Counted from the first letter of the stretch, positions 33,951 to 45,122 are shown. The stretch is 64,000 nt of DNA from Adenophora triphylla var. japonica (GCA_022495995.1 JAFEMH010002552.1:267866-331865); one strand, 5' to 3'. Translations and numbers: made by a program. Notes: generated from the sequence alone by a model not told the origin.

Positions 33951-35020
33951 ATAATTCTGTTGATTATGATGAATTTGAGGAGCAGTTAGTCATCAACACT
34001 CTCTCTTCTATGGTTCCAAAAGAGTCTCCACTCTCTTTGAATGAGCTCAAAGTCGTAGCTAGTTTGGAGGCACCGTTGTTAATAAATGAGATAAGGCAAG
34101 CAGCATGGCCGTACAGTACTCGTTCAGCTCCACTGACACTGGCCGAACTCAAAGAAGCCAGCAGAAGTTTTGTGGTTGAAAATGATCAGGAAGTCAATTT
34201 GCTAACCAGATCAGGCAGAATGTTGGGTGCAGATGGGATTAGACCATCCGGAAAAGACAAGGGAATCGCAATTTCAGATCAACAAGCTTCGCGAGATCCT
34301 TATAGACCAGCTGGAGAGGAGGTAGTCCAAGATGATCCAATTTTAACTCAGCTAAAGAGAACTCAAGCCGACATTTCCTTGTGGTCATTGCTTACCTCGT
34401 CTTACCCCCATAAACTGAAGCTGGAAGAAGCTCTATCCAAGACTAGGGTGTCCGTCAATGTAACCCCAGACGAAGCATGTCAGTTAATTGGGACAACCCA
34501 GTACGGAAATATTATCACTTTCACAGAGCTTGATTTGCCTTCCTATGGATCAAAACACAATGAATCTTTGCATATTACCGTTCCTTTGGAGGGACGCCGA
34601 ATCCCTCACGTGTTGGTAGATAACGGCTCAACCATGAATGTACTTCCAGCAAAAATGATGAGCATGCTGGATATTGATGCAACGAGTCTTAAACCATCCA
34701 ACCAAACCATCAAAGCCTATGATTCGACTTCTAGGGCAGTTTTGGGGATTGTTTCCTTGAATTTGTTATTCAGAGGTAAAGAAATGGCGGTGGAGTTCCA
34801 AGTTATTGATATCCCTGTTACGTTTTCAGCATTATTGGGAAGGCCTTAGATACATGAGATTGGAGCAGTAGCCTCTACACTACACGAGTGCTTGAAGTTT
34901 GTCCAGGACGGTATATTGACAACCATTTATGGAGATAGTGTCACCATTGAAGGGACTAGCACTAGTACTATGCCTGTAATGGAGATTAAGCTCGATCAGG
35001 AGAATCTAATGCTTAGTTAG
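33941..35020 (+). pseudogene. Tat gag end and aspartic protease, truncated
   Basis: In the -1 frame relative to gag; either a frameshifting junction or a single-base indel near 33945. It carries NEIRQAAWPYSTRSAPLT, a linker, then the protease: ITFTELDLPSYG, VLVDNGSTMNVLP (Asp-Asn-Gly active site in place of the usual DTG/DSG) and FSALLGRP. TAG at 34847-34849 stands where family members have Trp (GRPW). Readable sequence continues to TAG at 35018-35020 and then is replaced by unrelated DNA. Confidence 0.82.
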
Positions 35021-35029
35021 GAATTGGGG

Positions 35030-35325
35030 GGATTGACTGACGTTTGATGGTCTTAGGATCCTGCTGGGGAGGGATGTTCGGGATTACGATGATGGCCGAA
35101 GAGGGATTATTGTGCGGGCATAACTTGATGGCCGGTGAATTGGGATGGTCGGGCTTACGATGACTGTCGGGGAAGTGGATGTTCACTTGATGGAGAGAAA
35201 AGGTATTCGGACTTACGAGGATGGCCGAAGAGGGATTGTTGTGCGGGCATACCTTGATGGCCGCTAAAGTGGGATGGTCGGGCTTACGACTGGCGGCCGG
35301 AGAAATGAATGTTGGTGAAAACCAA
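35030..35325. repeat. Degenerate GGCCGAAGAGGGATT repeats beside the array
   Basis: Related phrases (GATGGCCGAAGAGGGATT at about 35091 and 35222, GATGGTCGGGCTTACGA twice) match the first units of copy B near 47170. It ends with a TTGGT-GAAA-ACCAA hairpin at 35312-35325. No gene. Confidence 0.6.
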
Positions 35326-35329
35326 TGGG

Positions 35330-36490
35330 AATTTTGACGTTTGGAGATGGAATTGTGATTTAACGTCCAAAGACGATTTAAGATTTAACGTCTGGAGACG
35401 AAATGTTAGTGAAAACTAACTGAAAATTTAACGTCTGGAGACGAAATTGTGATTTAACGTCCGAAGACAGTTTGAGATTTAACGTCTAGAGACGAAACGT
35501 TAGTGAAAACTAACTTAAAATTTAACGTCTGGAGACGGGGTTGTGATTTAACGTCCGAAGACGGTTTGAGATTTAACGTCTGGAGAAGAAACGTTAGTGA
35601 AAACTAACGGGGAATTTAACGTCTGGAGACGAAACGTTAGTGAAAACTAACTGAAAATTTAACGTCTGGAGACGGGGTTGTGATTTAAGGTCCGAAGACG
35701 GTTTGAGATTTAACGTCTGGAGACGAAACGTTAGTGAAAACTAACTGAAAATTTAACGTCTGGAGACGGGGTTGTGATTTAACGTCCGAAGACGGTTTGA
35801 GATTTAACGTCTGGAGACGAAACGTTAGTGAAAAATAACTGAAAATTTAACGTCTGGAGACGGAATTGTGATTTAACAACTGAAGAAGGTTTGGGATTTA
35901 ACGTCTGGAGACGAAACGTTAGTGAAAACTAACGGGAAATTTTACGTCTGTAGACGGAATTGTGATTTAACGTCCGAAGACGGTCTGAGATTTAACGTCT
36001 GGAGACGAAACGTTAGTGAAAACTAATAGAAAATTTAACGTCTGGAGACGGAATTGTGATTTAACGTCCGAAGACGGTTTGGGATTTAACGTCTGGAGAT
36101 GAAATGTTAGTGAAAACTAACTGAAAATTTAACGTCTGGAGACGAAATTGTGATTTAACGTCCGAAGACGGTCTAAGATTTAACTTCTGGAGACGAAACG
36201 TTAGTGAAAACTAACTGAAAATTTAACGTCTGGAGACGGAATTGTGATTTAACGTCCGAAGACGGTCTGAGATTTAACGTCTGGAGATGAAACGTTAGTG
36301 AAAACTAACTGAAAATTTAACGTCTGGAGACGGAATTGTGATTTAACGTCCGAAGACGGTTTGAGATTTAACGTCTGGAGACGAAACGTTAGTGAAAACT
36401 AACTGAAAATTTAACGTCTGGAGACGGAATGTTAGAAATGTCTAACTAGGATTTAACCTCGGGGAGGGGGTGTTAGAAAGGTCTAACTTG
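35330..36490 (+). repeat. Tandem array built of small hairpins (copy A)
   Basis: A composite unit of roughly 95-110 bases repeats through the region. Within it CGTC-TGGA-GACG, CGTC-CGAA-GACG and CGTTAGT-GAAA-ACTAAC alternate. I count twelve GTTAGT...ACTAAC hairpins, ten with intact stems. It closes with GTTAGA-AATG-TCTAAC and GTTAGA-AAGG-TCTAAC (36429-36486). It lies just upstream of the antisense gene at 36749. Tat/Ogre 3' regions are known to be hypervariable and rich in tandem repeats; the hairpin make-up is my observation. Confidence 0.8.
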
Positions 36491-36748
36491 GGGAAATTTT
36501 ACACATTTGAGGGCCAAAAAGGGTAAAATTGAAATTGTGAGAAGCTGAGGGGTCAAAAGTGCAAGGAATCTTTTATCCTGTAAAAGAGTCCGGCTGGACA
36601 GAGACTGAATTTGACCAGGTTCAAATCAGCAACAGGTCGACGCAAACCAGTGCCATTCCACCATATTTTCAGGCGAGAGAAGAGAGAAAAGAGAGAAAAA
36701 ATCCTCCCCCTTTTGCGAGTTTTGTCCGAATCTTCGAGGGAAAATCAT

Positions 36749-39581
36749 CATGGAAGCCAGCTTGGAACCACGGGCTCGCCATAGGAGGACCGACAACGAG
36801 AGAGCGAGGTTGGTGAGGACCATTCGGACCACTGCTCTTCCCATGAATCCAATCGAGTTTTATCCGGCTCGGGACACTCATAAATCCAAGGAAGGGATCG
36901 AAAGACAGGTAAACATCCTCTAAATTCCGTTAATTTTTAGAATGTGCATTCTTTAAATTTTAGGAATTTGATTAGAAATGAGTTAGGGTTCTTGGTGCCA
37001 GAATTGGGGCTTTTGACTTTGCTATGTGCCTTTGTCGAAATTGAATAGAGTTTAGTTCAATTGACGTTATGGGTAGATCACATAAAAATTTTGGTTGCAA
37101 AATTTCATGTCTAGGGGTGTTTTTCGAAATTAAAGTAAGTTTAATTTGAGACGGAGTAATTTTTCGAAATGTTCGAAATGTTTGAAAGTTCCAACTTCGA
37201 CGGATTTTTCGATATGTTTTGAAAGTTTCGAATTAGACGGATTTTTCGAAATGTTTTGAAAGTTCAGAATTCGACAGATTTTTTGAAATGTTTTGAAAGT
37301 TCCAGATTCGACGGATTTTTCGAAATGTTTTGAAAGTTCCGAGTTCGACGGATTTTTCGATATGTTTTGAAAGTTCCAAATTCGACGGATTTTTCGAAAT
37401 GTTTTGAAAGTTCCGAATTTGACGGAATCTTTGAAATATTTTGAAAGTTCCGAATTCGACGGATTTTTCGAAATCTTTGTACTTTTTTGGGATTTTGGAC
37501 TGTTAATACTCCAACTGGGATGGACATATTTTAGGAAAATGAACCGTTAATGAACGGGTTTTTGAAACTGAACCGTTAATACTCCAACCGGGATGTAAAT
37601 AGTTTAGGAAAATGAACTATATCTGTGTTTCATTATTTCGATATGCGTTTGTGCACTCTGTAGATGTTGTTTCTGTAGTAACGTATTTTTGCCGTGTTCA
37701 CCTGCAGGGGTGAGGGCCGGTTAACGTTCGCAACTTGAAGAGCAGGGGAGCCTTTGAGGCAGTTCGAGCGCTGTGGGAGATGCTCCCAGACGAGGCTCGC
37801 GACGAAGAGAGGAGTCCACGGCAGTTTGTGGTTGACTCCAACTTGGCGGGATTTATCAGCGCAGTAGCCGTAGTGGCTTCGACGCAGAGGGCGAGGGTCT
37901 TGCATGTCGCTATGAGCGAGTACTGGTGGGACACGACCCATACGTTTCACTTTAAGTGGGGGGAGGCGACCGTGACTTCCACTAATTTCGTGGCTATTAT
38001 CAGGTTGCCATTCTGGGGCAACACACTTGTGTGGGTGGATGGCTACACCCCGAAGCAGTTGTCGGAGCTGCTTGGTTTTGACATTACCGATGCCAGGGGC
38101 TTGGGTATTCGGTACGGGCCGATGGAGGCTCATCTTAGGAGGGGTATTGAGGATTATTTGGCGGGGTCCCCAAGGATGAAAGCAGAGCATCTGGCTTGAG
38201 GGTTCTTATGGTTTTCTTTGTCAGCTACCCTATTTCCCACTGCCGACACATCATGCCACTTTCCTCTGCTCGGCTCACTGACTGATCTTGATGCCGTGAG
38301 AGGGTTCGCATGGGGAGAGGCTGGTCTGGCCGAGCTCTGCCATGCTTTGGATTGGTTCTCGCGGGGAGAGGAGAACACTTTAGGCTGCTTTGTGTTTGCC
38401 TTGGATGTAAGTTCCCTTCTTTTTCTCTTCCTTGTCTCATTTGTACTCGTATGTATCTGCTTTGTAGTTGATATAACTTTCCATGTGTTTGACAGGTATG
38501 GTTCTTGGAGGTGTTCCACCTGCAGAGGTGGGAGACCAGGGAAGAGTATGCATCCTTGTTCCCTGCCATGTTGATTTGGCAAAAGGCAGCGAAGTAGCCG
38601 GCAAAGCCGAGGGAGGGTACTCGGCTGACATATGAGGAGGTGTCTCTGGCCATGAGCCGAGAGTTTTCTGCGCGGATCCAGCTGACTTGGTGGAGCCGGA
38701 TTGATGCTTTTGTGGTCCAGGCTGCTAGGGACGTTACACGTTGGCGGAAGCTGCTGGTGGGGCTTCATTGCGACGCGATGTATTTGGGAGAGAGGGTGAC
38801 CTATCAGCATGGTCCGGGGTCCCTTCCTTTGGTTCCGATGGACCCGCCTCCACACATGCAGTATCCTTTACTGATACCGATGGAGGATTTGCAGCGGTAC
38901 AGACAGGGCGTGTTTTATGCTGAGTTTATCATAGAGGATGCCGACTATGATATCTTCCTAAGGACGAGGCTGAGGAGCCCACAGGTGCTACACAGGGAGG
39001 GTGAGGGCCCTGCATATCCTCGGGACTACCCGTTTCCTCGCGCTCGGCTGGCGTATGAGGGGCCTGATGGTTCTCGCAAGCGACTGATGATCCCTATTCC
39101 GGAGGAGACGAGGCCTCGGCACAGAGTGGATCCCAATGCTTCGGTGAGTGTTTTGATTTGATTTTCGGTACTTGATAGTAGCATTCTGCAAATGTTGCAT
39201 CTGTGCTGTCTGTTTATCTTTTGACGGCTTTCCTAATTTGCAGGTGTCTGGCCGTACTTACAACCAGGCCGTGAGGCGTATGGATGGAATAACCAACTAC
39301 GCCAGGAGACTCGTGGAGTTCCTGCGATGTAGTTCTCGGAGGAGTGCGGCTGTGCATAAGCCGATGCCATTTAGGCCGTCTTTCTCGTATTCCCGGGGTT
39401 CGGAGCTCATCACTCTTCGTACTCGAGGCACGAACGAGGAGAGTCCTCGGGGACACATGCGCGGAGACGGCCTTTCTCGTATTCTCGTCTTGAGGAATTT
39501 GGAAATTACCTGTCCTCGGTGGATCCGGCTGTGGCGGGGCAGTATTTCGAGTGCTCGGATGACGAGCATGACTCTGAGTAG
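36749..39581 (+). pseudogene. Antisense spliced gene with plant-mobile-domain-like protein (copy A)
   Basis: Apparent exons are 36749-36908, about 37708-38406, 38496-39143 and 39244-39581. Introns 2 and 3 have GTAAGT/GTGAGT donors and CAG acceptors; intron 2 keeps the frame exactly. Exon 1 encodes about 53 basic residues (TDNERARLVRTIRTT) after a GAGA-rich leader. Exon 2 carries DTTHTFHFKWGEATVTS...FVAIIRLPFWG, which I recognise as the plant mobile domain (PMD) pattern. Exon 3 continues with WRKLLVGLHCDAMY and DYDIFLRTR. The end is acidic (FECSDDEHDSE). Breaks: stop in exon 2 at 38197-38199 (copy B has Arg there), stop near 38595, frame change in exon 4, and an unresolved exon 1-2 phase. PMD proteins are linked to transposable elements and silencing; the role here is unknown. 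Confidence 0.7.
37160..37480. repeat. 37-bp minisatellite in intron 1 of the antisense gene (copy A)
   Basis: About eight units containing GACGGATTTTTCGAAATG and GAAAGTTCCGAATTC. Copy B has only about two units at 49690-49770. Confidence 0.8.
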
Positions 39582-40110
39582 TCCTCTTTTTATTTTTAGA
39601 CAAAAGTGTGTATTGCCTAAACAATTTGATTTGTACTTGAAAGGGCCTTTGAGGCGAAACCTTGTATTTTGAATATTTATTTAGTGATTACCTTCCTTTA
39701 TTTTTGGCAAATAAGCAAGTAGGTTGATCAAAAATAAATAATAATGAGGCATGCATAAAATTCAAACTGGTCAAAATTTATGTCTATATGCATTGTTATT
39801 TAATTAATTGCACTGTTGCACGAGCCCGGGGCGGATGTGGTGTCGGCAGTGGATGATCTAAACTATGGATGCACATAGTTTAAACAAGGCTTGAACAGGA
39901 TGTGGTTTGGAAATGTTCCTAAATTTGAGACAGCTGGCTGCAGAGTTGACCAAGTCAACTTGAAAAAACAATCCGACCGGACTGGGCTTCAATTCCAGTT
40001 TGTTTTAAATTTTGCAGTCCAGTTTCTGCAATTTTGAAAACATCACGTTTGCCTTTGATCAAACACAGAATTTCTCTCTTAAATTCTTGAAGATTTCCTT
40101 TGTTCTTTCC
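39582..40110. other. Spacer between the two antisense genes (copy A)
   Basis: No gene seen. It is AT-rich, with AAATAAATAATAA after the first gene as a possible poly(A) signal region. It aligns with 51791-52355 in copy B. Confidence 0.5.
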
Positions 40111-41610
40111 ATGTCTCCATTTCCTAGGTTATCGTCTCAGATGCAAGAGCGATACTTGGATAATTTCCAGTCATGGGTACGACACCACACGAGGCAGAGC
40201 AAGGGTTTTTTCGAGGGTTGTTATGGGATGAAATCAATTTGGGCTTTGAAGGAGCTCATGCCGGATTGGGATCTCTTGAGAGCTGCGACTCACTTCTGGG
40301 ACGTGAGGAGGCACGTGTACATCTTTTCGTACAACGAGATTACGCCCACATTTGAAGATTTCCGGCCCATACTAGGAGGACCTGAGACGGAACAACTAGT
40401 TCTTCCTTTGACGGGCGGCCTGACCACCGTTGAGAAGTTAGTGTCTTTGCTTGGTATCTCAGCTGAAGAAGCATACGGGATAATCATACCGAACACGAAT
40501 TATGTTGACATTTTGGGGCTGCCCAATAAATTTTCAGGTGTTGAGGGGAGCTTTTTCGCGTGGGACACTTTTGCTCTGTGCGCAATTGCCACTTTATTTA
40601 CGTTCACGTCACTGGGTGTGTGCCATCACAGTGTATTGGACCTGGTAAGGCAGTGCCGGAACGGGGGAGACATCGTGCCTTTGATCCTGGGCGAGATGTT
40701 CCTCGGCATAGGTCGAATGGCGACCGACAGCCGATACATGTGGGGAGGGAGTCCCGCTATGCTCACTCTGTGGTTAAGGGAGCGATTGCAGATGGTGCCC
40801 GAGGTTCCAGTGTCATGTGACCCCAGGTCCTTTTCTCGACTTCCTCTGGTGATAGGGGGCGATCAGGCTGAACTGGAGCTCTAGATGGCCTGACTCCGCA
40901 CGCATCACTTGCGATGGTGGGTTCCTCATTGGAAGCTTCAAACTTTTCGGACTGCTTAGGAGGGACTTCTTGTTGTCAGAGTGCTGGGAGTGTCCCAGAC
41001 GTCTTTCTACATTCCATCATTGGTGTTGCGATAGTACGGGCTGGAGCAGGTGCCGTTGACGGGTTTGGGTCATGTTGCTACCTTTGAGGTGGGATCTCTT
41101 CTGATGGAAGATCCTTTGACGCTGTTGCTTCTTATGCGACTGTGGCAACATACGTCCATTCCTGCCAGGGTTCTCTTTCACCGGATAGGGGGCATTGTTC
41201 TATCTACGCAGTATCTGAACTGGTATGAGGAGTGTATGGGGAAGACACAGATGGCCATTTTGTGGAGAAGGAGTGAGCTGTTGGGCCCTGATTACCCTGA
41301 CGGCTCGACTTTGAGGAGGGCCGAAGTGGCGGCTAACCCTCAGGATCGTACTGGGGACGACATGGCTGATTATAAGGCCAATGCTAGTCGGGCGGCCAAT
41401 CAAAGCATGGTCATAATGACTTAGAGAAAGGCAGCTCGTGATAGAGCTAGGGAAAGAGCTGCGTTGGCAGCTGCAGGTTTGATGGAGGCATCGGGAAGGG
41501 TCCCAGAGCCAGGTAGAAGGACTACGGGGATATTCCCTGTGAAGGTGAAGAATACTCGCCACAGAAAAGGGAAAGGGAAGAAGGATGAAGGACCAAGTAC
41601 GGGGGACTAG
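40111..41610 (+). pseudogene. Second antisense gene, DUF7745-like (copy A)
   Basis: About 499 codons from MSPFPRLSS, interrupted by in-frame stops at 40882, 40891 and several later sites but with no frameshift. Motifs include RAATHFWDVRRHVYIF, ITPTFEDFRPILGGPETEQL, FAWDTFALCAIATLFTF, DIVPLILGEMFLGIGRM and, after the stops, QTSFYIPSL and MAILWRRSELLGPDYPDG, with a Lys/Arg-rich end. From memory it resembles the DUF7745-type proteins often found beside plant retroelements; I cannot search to confirm. It runs toward pol on the opposite strand. Copy B carries the same gene at 52356-53856 with strongly conserved protein sequence. Confidence 0.65.
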
Positions 41611-42057
41611 GTTGACTTTGCTATCCAGAGTATCCACCCACTGTCATTGCAGACACATTAATTGATTAATGTTTTATTGTTGTTTTGCTAGCGTGTAGCG
41701 AGTCAAGAGTTGACCGTGCTTGAACTCATCAAAGACTGTTTTAACCGTTATTAATCTGTAGGTTAATTTAATGAGTTTTTTCAAGCACAAGCGATTGAAG
41801 CTAATTTGTTTTTTTTTTTTGAGACCGAACCAATGATGGCTGCCTACGTTCCCCTTTTACAATTGGACTAAGGGGCTCAGGTCACCGTAGTTCGACACTT
41901 TAGGTGATATTTGAGAAAATCAAAGACAAAAGATGTGCGACCCTGTTTTTTACCTGGATCATTATCGGGAATGTATCCAGTTGGGTATTACTCTTTTAGC
42001 ACTTTCATTTTACTGAGGGGTGGTGTATGGGGAAGGAGAGTTGACGCGTGCTCTTCC
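41611..42057. other. Convergent spacer with conserved TACGTAG module
   Basis: No gene. At 41841-41894 the minus strand reads GAACTACGGTGACCTGAG ... GGGGAACGTAGGCAGCC, a module shared with 54091-54143, 4660-4705 and 46881-46919. A poly-T tract lies at about 41811. Confidence 0.55.
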
Positions 42058-44660
42058 TCAAATGAAGTATCTTCGGAACTTGCTTCCGTTCATGGGGTTA
42101 ACGAAAGGGTTCCCGTCCAAATCTGCTAACTTCATGGCTCCTCCGGAGAAGATTCTTTGTACCATGAACGGGCCTATCCAGGTAGGCTCCCACTTTCCGA
42201 GGGGATTGGTCTGCGTAGGAGGCTTTTCCTTTAGCACCAAGTCGCCTTCTCTGATGTCTCGGATCTTGACTTTCTTATCAAATGCTCGGGCCATTCTGCT
42301 TTGGTAGGCACGAGTATGCTCCATGGCTTTCAATCTGCGCTCGTCGAGTAGAGCAAGTTCGTCGTGACGGCTCTGAAGCCATTCGACTTCATTGATTCCG
42401 TTTTCCAAGAGGACTCAGAGGGATGGAATTTCCAATTCCACTGGTAATATTGCTTCCATTTCGTATGTAAGTGCGAAAGGAGTCTCCCCTGTGGCGGTTC
42501 TGACTGATGTTCTGTATCCCCAGAGTGCTAGATGTAGCTTCTCGGGCCAATCCCGACCTCTGACGATCATTTTTCTGATTATCATTGCGAGAGTCTTGTT
42601 TGATGTCTCTACTGCACCATTAGTGTGTGGTCTGTAGGGAGAAGACTTGTGGCGTGTAACTCTGAACTTGGTCAACAGTTGGTCACAATCTCTTTCAAAC
42701 TGGGTTTCGTTGTCGGATATGATCTCGTTGGGCACCCCGTATCTGTACATGATGTTCTCTTTGATGAACTCGGCCACCTTCTTAGAATTCAGTACCTTGT
42801 ATGATCTGGCTTCTACCCATTTGGTGAAGTGGTCGACTGCGACTGATATGAACTCGTGACCATTGCTCCCTGGCGGAGTGGTTTTCCCGATGACGTCGAT
42901 TCCCCATATGGCGAAAGGCCATGGCATAGTCATGCAATAGAGTTAGTGAGGAGGGATGTGATTGAGGTTGGAGAACCGTTGACATTTGTCGCAGCCTCTG
43001 ACGATCTCGATGCAGTCTGTTTCCATTGATACCCAATAGTAACCCATACGGAGGATGATCTGTGTCAATGCTCTGGCATTCATGTGAGGACCGCAGGTTC
43101 CGTTGTGAACTTCGTTCATGAGCTCGCTGGCTTTTCCTTTATTTACACACCGTAGGAGTGGTCCTTGGTGGTGTTTCTTGTACAACATACCCCCCAGAAT
43201 GACGAAATGGGATGCCAAGCATTTTAGTGCCATCATGTTTTTGGCTTTAATCCCTTCTTTGTATTTTCCATCTTTATTTGTGAAGGAAGCTTCTCCGTTT
43301 TGGAGGTACTGGTAAATTTGATTGTACCAGGGTTCGTCGATCGGTTCATGTTCAACTTCGATCTCACAGCAATAAGAGGGTGTTTCCCGTCTGCCTATTT
43401 TGAGGGGTTTTACTGATTTCCCTTTGGGAATTTTGACAAGAGATGCTAGGGTAGCCAGGGCATCTACGAAGCAGTTCCTGTCTCTTGGCAAATAATGGAA
43501 AGAGATGTCCTTGAACTGAGCAATGAGCTCCTCCATGAACATGTGGTACTTCTGGAGGTTAGAATCTATCATCTCCCATTTGTTGGACACTTGATTGATG
43601 ATCAATGCTGAGTCTCCGTATACTTCCAGTTCTTAGATGTTGCGCTCAAGAGCAGCTTCTAGGCCAGCTGCGCAAGCTTCGTACTCTGCTGCATTGTTGG
43701 TTGTTTCAAAATTCAGTGTGATGGCTATGGGATTGTGCTCGTCTTTCGGATCGATCAAAAGCATTCCAATACCATTTCCCTTCTTTTTGGCTGCCCCATC
43801 GAAGAAGAGTTGCCAGCGGTTTGCGCTGTCGAGTGAAAAGATCCCGTCATCTGGAAACTGCGGATCAAGACCCTTGGGTTCACTGCTTGGGAAGTCTGCC
43901 AGCTGATCTGCCATTACTCTGCCCTTTGTTGATTTTCAGACCATGTACTTGATGTCGAATTCAGCCAGGAAGAATGACCACTTGGCTAGTCTCATTGACA
44001 GAGATGGCTTGTCGAAGAGATATCTGACGGGGGCCATCTTGGAGACCAGGAGCACTGAATGTGACTGAATGTAGTGTTTCAGTTTCCCGACTACCCATAC
44101 CAAGGCGGTACAAGTTTTCTCTAATTCTAAGTAGTTGAGTTCACTTCCCTGAAGCTTTCGGCTTACGAAGTAGATTGCATGCTCAACCTTGGAATCTTTC
44201 TGTTCTTGTGCCAACATTGCTCCAATTGACGTGTCTGTTACTGTCAGGTACAGGAGGAGTGGCTTATTTTCATGTGGCAGCCACAGGATTGGGGGATTCA
44301 CCAAGTATGTCTTGATTTTCTCGAAGGCTGTCTGGCACTCAGAGTCCCATTTGACGTTAGCATTCTTCTTCATTAGCTTGAACATTGGCTCCTAGAGAGA
44401 TGTCAACTGGTTGATGAAGCAGCTGATGTACTGAAGTCTTCCCATAAAACTTTTCACTTCTGTCAGTGTCTGTGGCGGCTTCATGTCGATGATGGCCTTG
44501 ATTTTCTTGGGATCGGCTTCGATACCTATTTATGTAACCATGTACCCCAGTACTTTGCCTCGCTTGACGCCGAAGGTGCACTTTGCAGGGTTCAATCTCA
44601 TGGAGTGATTTCTAAGTCTGTTGAAGAACTTTCTCAAATCTATCATGTGATGCATGTTGA
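42058..44660 (-). pseudogene. Tat pol fragment: RT end, RNase H, archaeal-type RNase H, integrase (copy A)
   Basis: One minus-strand frame reads the whole length, broken only by in-frame stops (44527, about 44392, about 43933, 43630, 42940, 42412) and no indel. Order: RT thumb (NPAKCTFGVKRGKVLGYMVT), gypsy RNase H (LYLTVTDTSIGAML, HAIYFVSRKL), a second archaeal-type RNase H (LFFDGAAKKKGNGIG, NNAAEYEAC, VYGDSALI) diagnostic of the Tat lineage, integrase zinc domain (HNGTCGPHMNARAL ... CDKCQR), core (VDHFTKWVEA, SDNETQF, PHTNGAVETSNK) and a C-terminal tail. The RT active site is missing because the 5' end is deleted at about 44660. Confidence 0.9.
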
Positions 44661-44780
44661 AATTACCCGATCTTTTTCGCGCGCGGGGCGGCGGAAAAGG
44701 CGGTTGTCTTTCGCGGGGGGTTGGTGTCTGAGACCTCGCTTCACGGGAAGGAGCAGAATGAGGAGTCGCCACGCGGTTTT
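44661..44780 (-). other. Short leader with weak tRNA-Arg primer site
   Basis: Minus-strand TGGCGACTCC (44762-44771) lies nine bases from the LTR edge. Only ten bases match tRNA-Arg; then it diverges. After this 110-base leader the sequence jumps into RT. Confidence 0.5.
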
Positions 44781-45122
44781 TGTATTTTGAGCCCAAACGT
44801 TGAGAAACGGCTATTGTGAAAAGGTGTCGTTTTTATTGGTAGCAAAAACTTAGGAAAAGGCTTTGAAAACAGGGGATCATTTTTATTGGTAGCAAAAACG
44901 AGTAAAAAGCTTTTTAGTACCAGAGATTGTTAGGTTCGGAGGTCACGTTACGTTTCGGGTAGAGTATTACGAGATCGCCCGAAACGCCTCGCATGACGAG
45001 TCTTTCTACCTTTCTCGAAATCGTGTGTGTGTGTGTGTGTCTTTTGAAATGGGGGCTTGAATGACAAGCTTAATCTTGGTTTGAATGACAAACGTTGATT
45101 AGGTGACTTTTGAAAAGACGAA

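Larger units (their letters stand above)
28868..35020 (+). mobile_element. Tat-type gypsy element on the plus strand, 5' part only
   Basis: LTR, tRNA-Arg PBS, 1.3-kb leader, gag and protease, then an abrupt end near 35020 where minus-strand Tat sequence begins. RT, RNase H, integrase and the 3' LTR are missing from the window. It inserted in the SIRE-like RT; the five bases before it are GATTC, but the matching duplication is not visible. Confidence 0.82.

Noticed and set aside
33935..33955. Programmed -1 frameshift between gag and protease
   Set aside because: The overlap is in the right frame, but no canonical slippery heptamer is visible; a single-base indel explains it as well.
45023..45040. 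GT microsatellite as a regulatory signal
   Set aside because: Ordinary short (GT)n with no further support.
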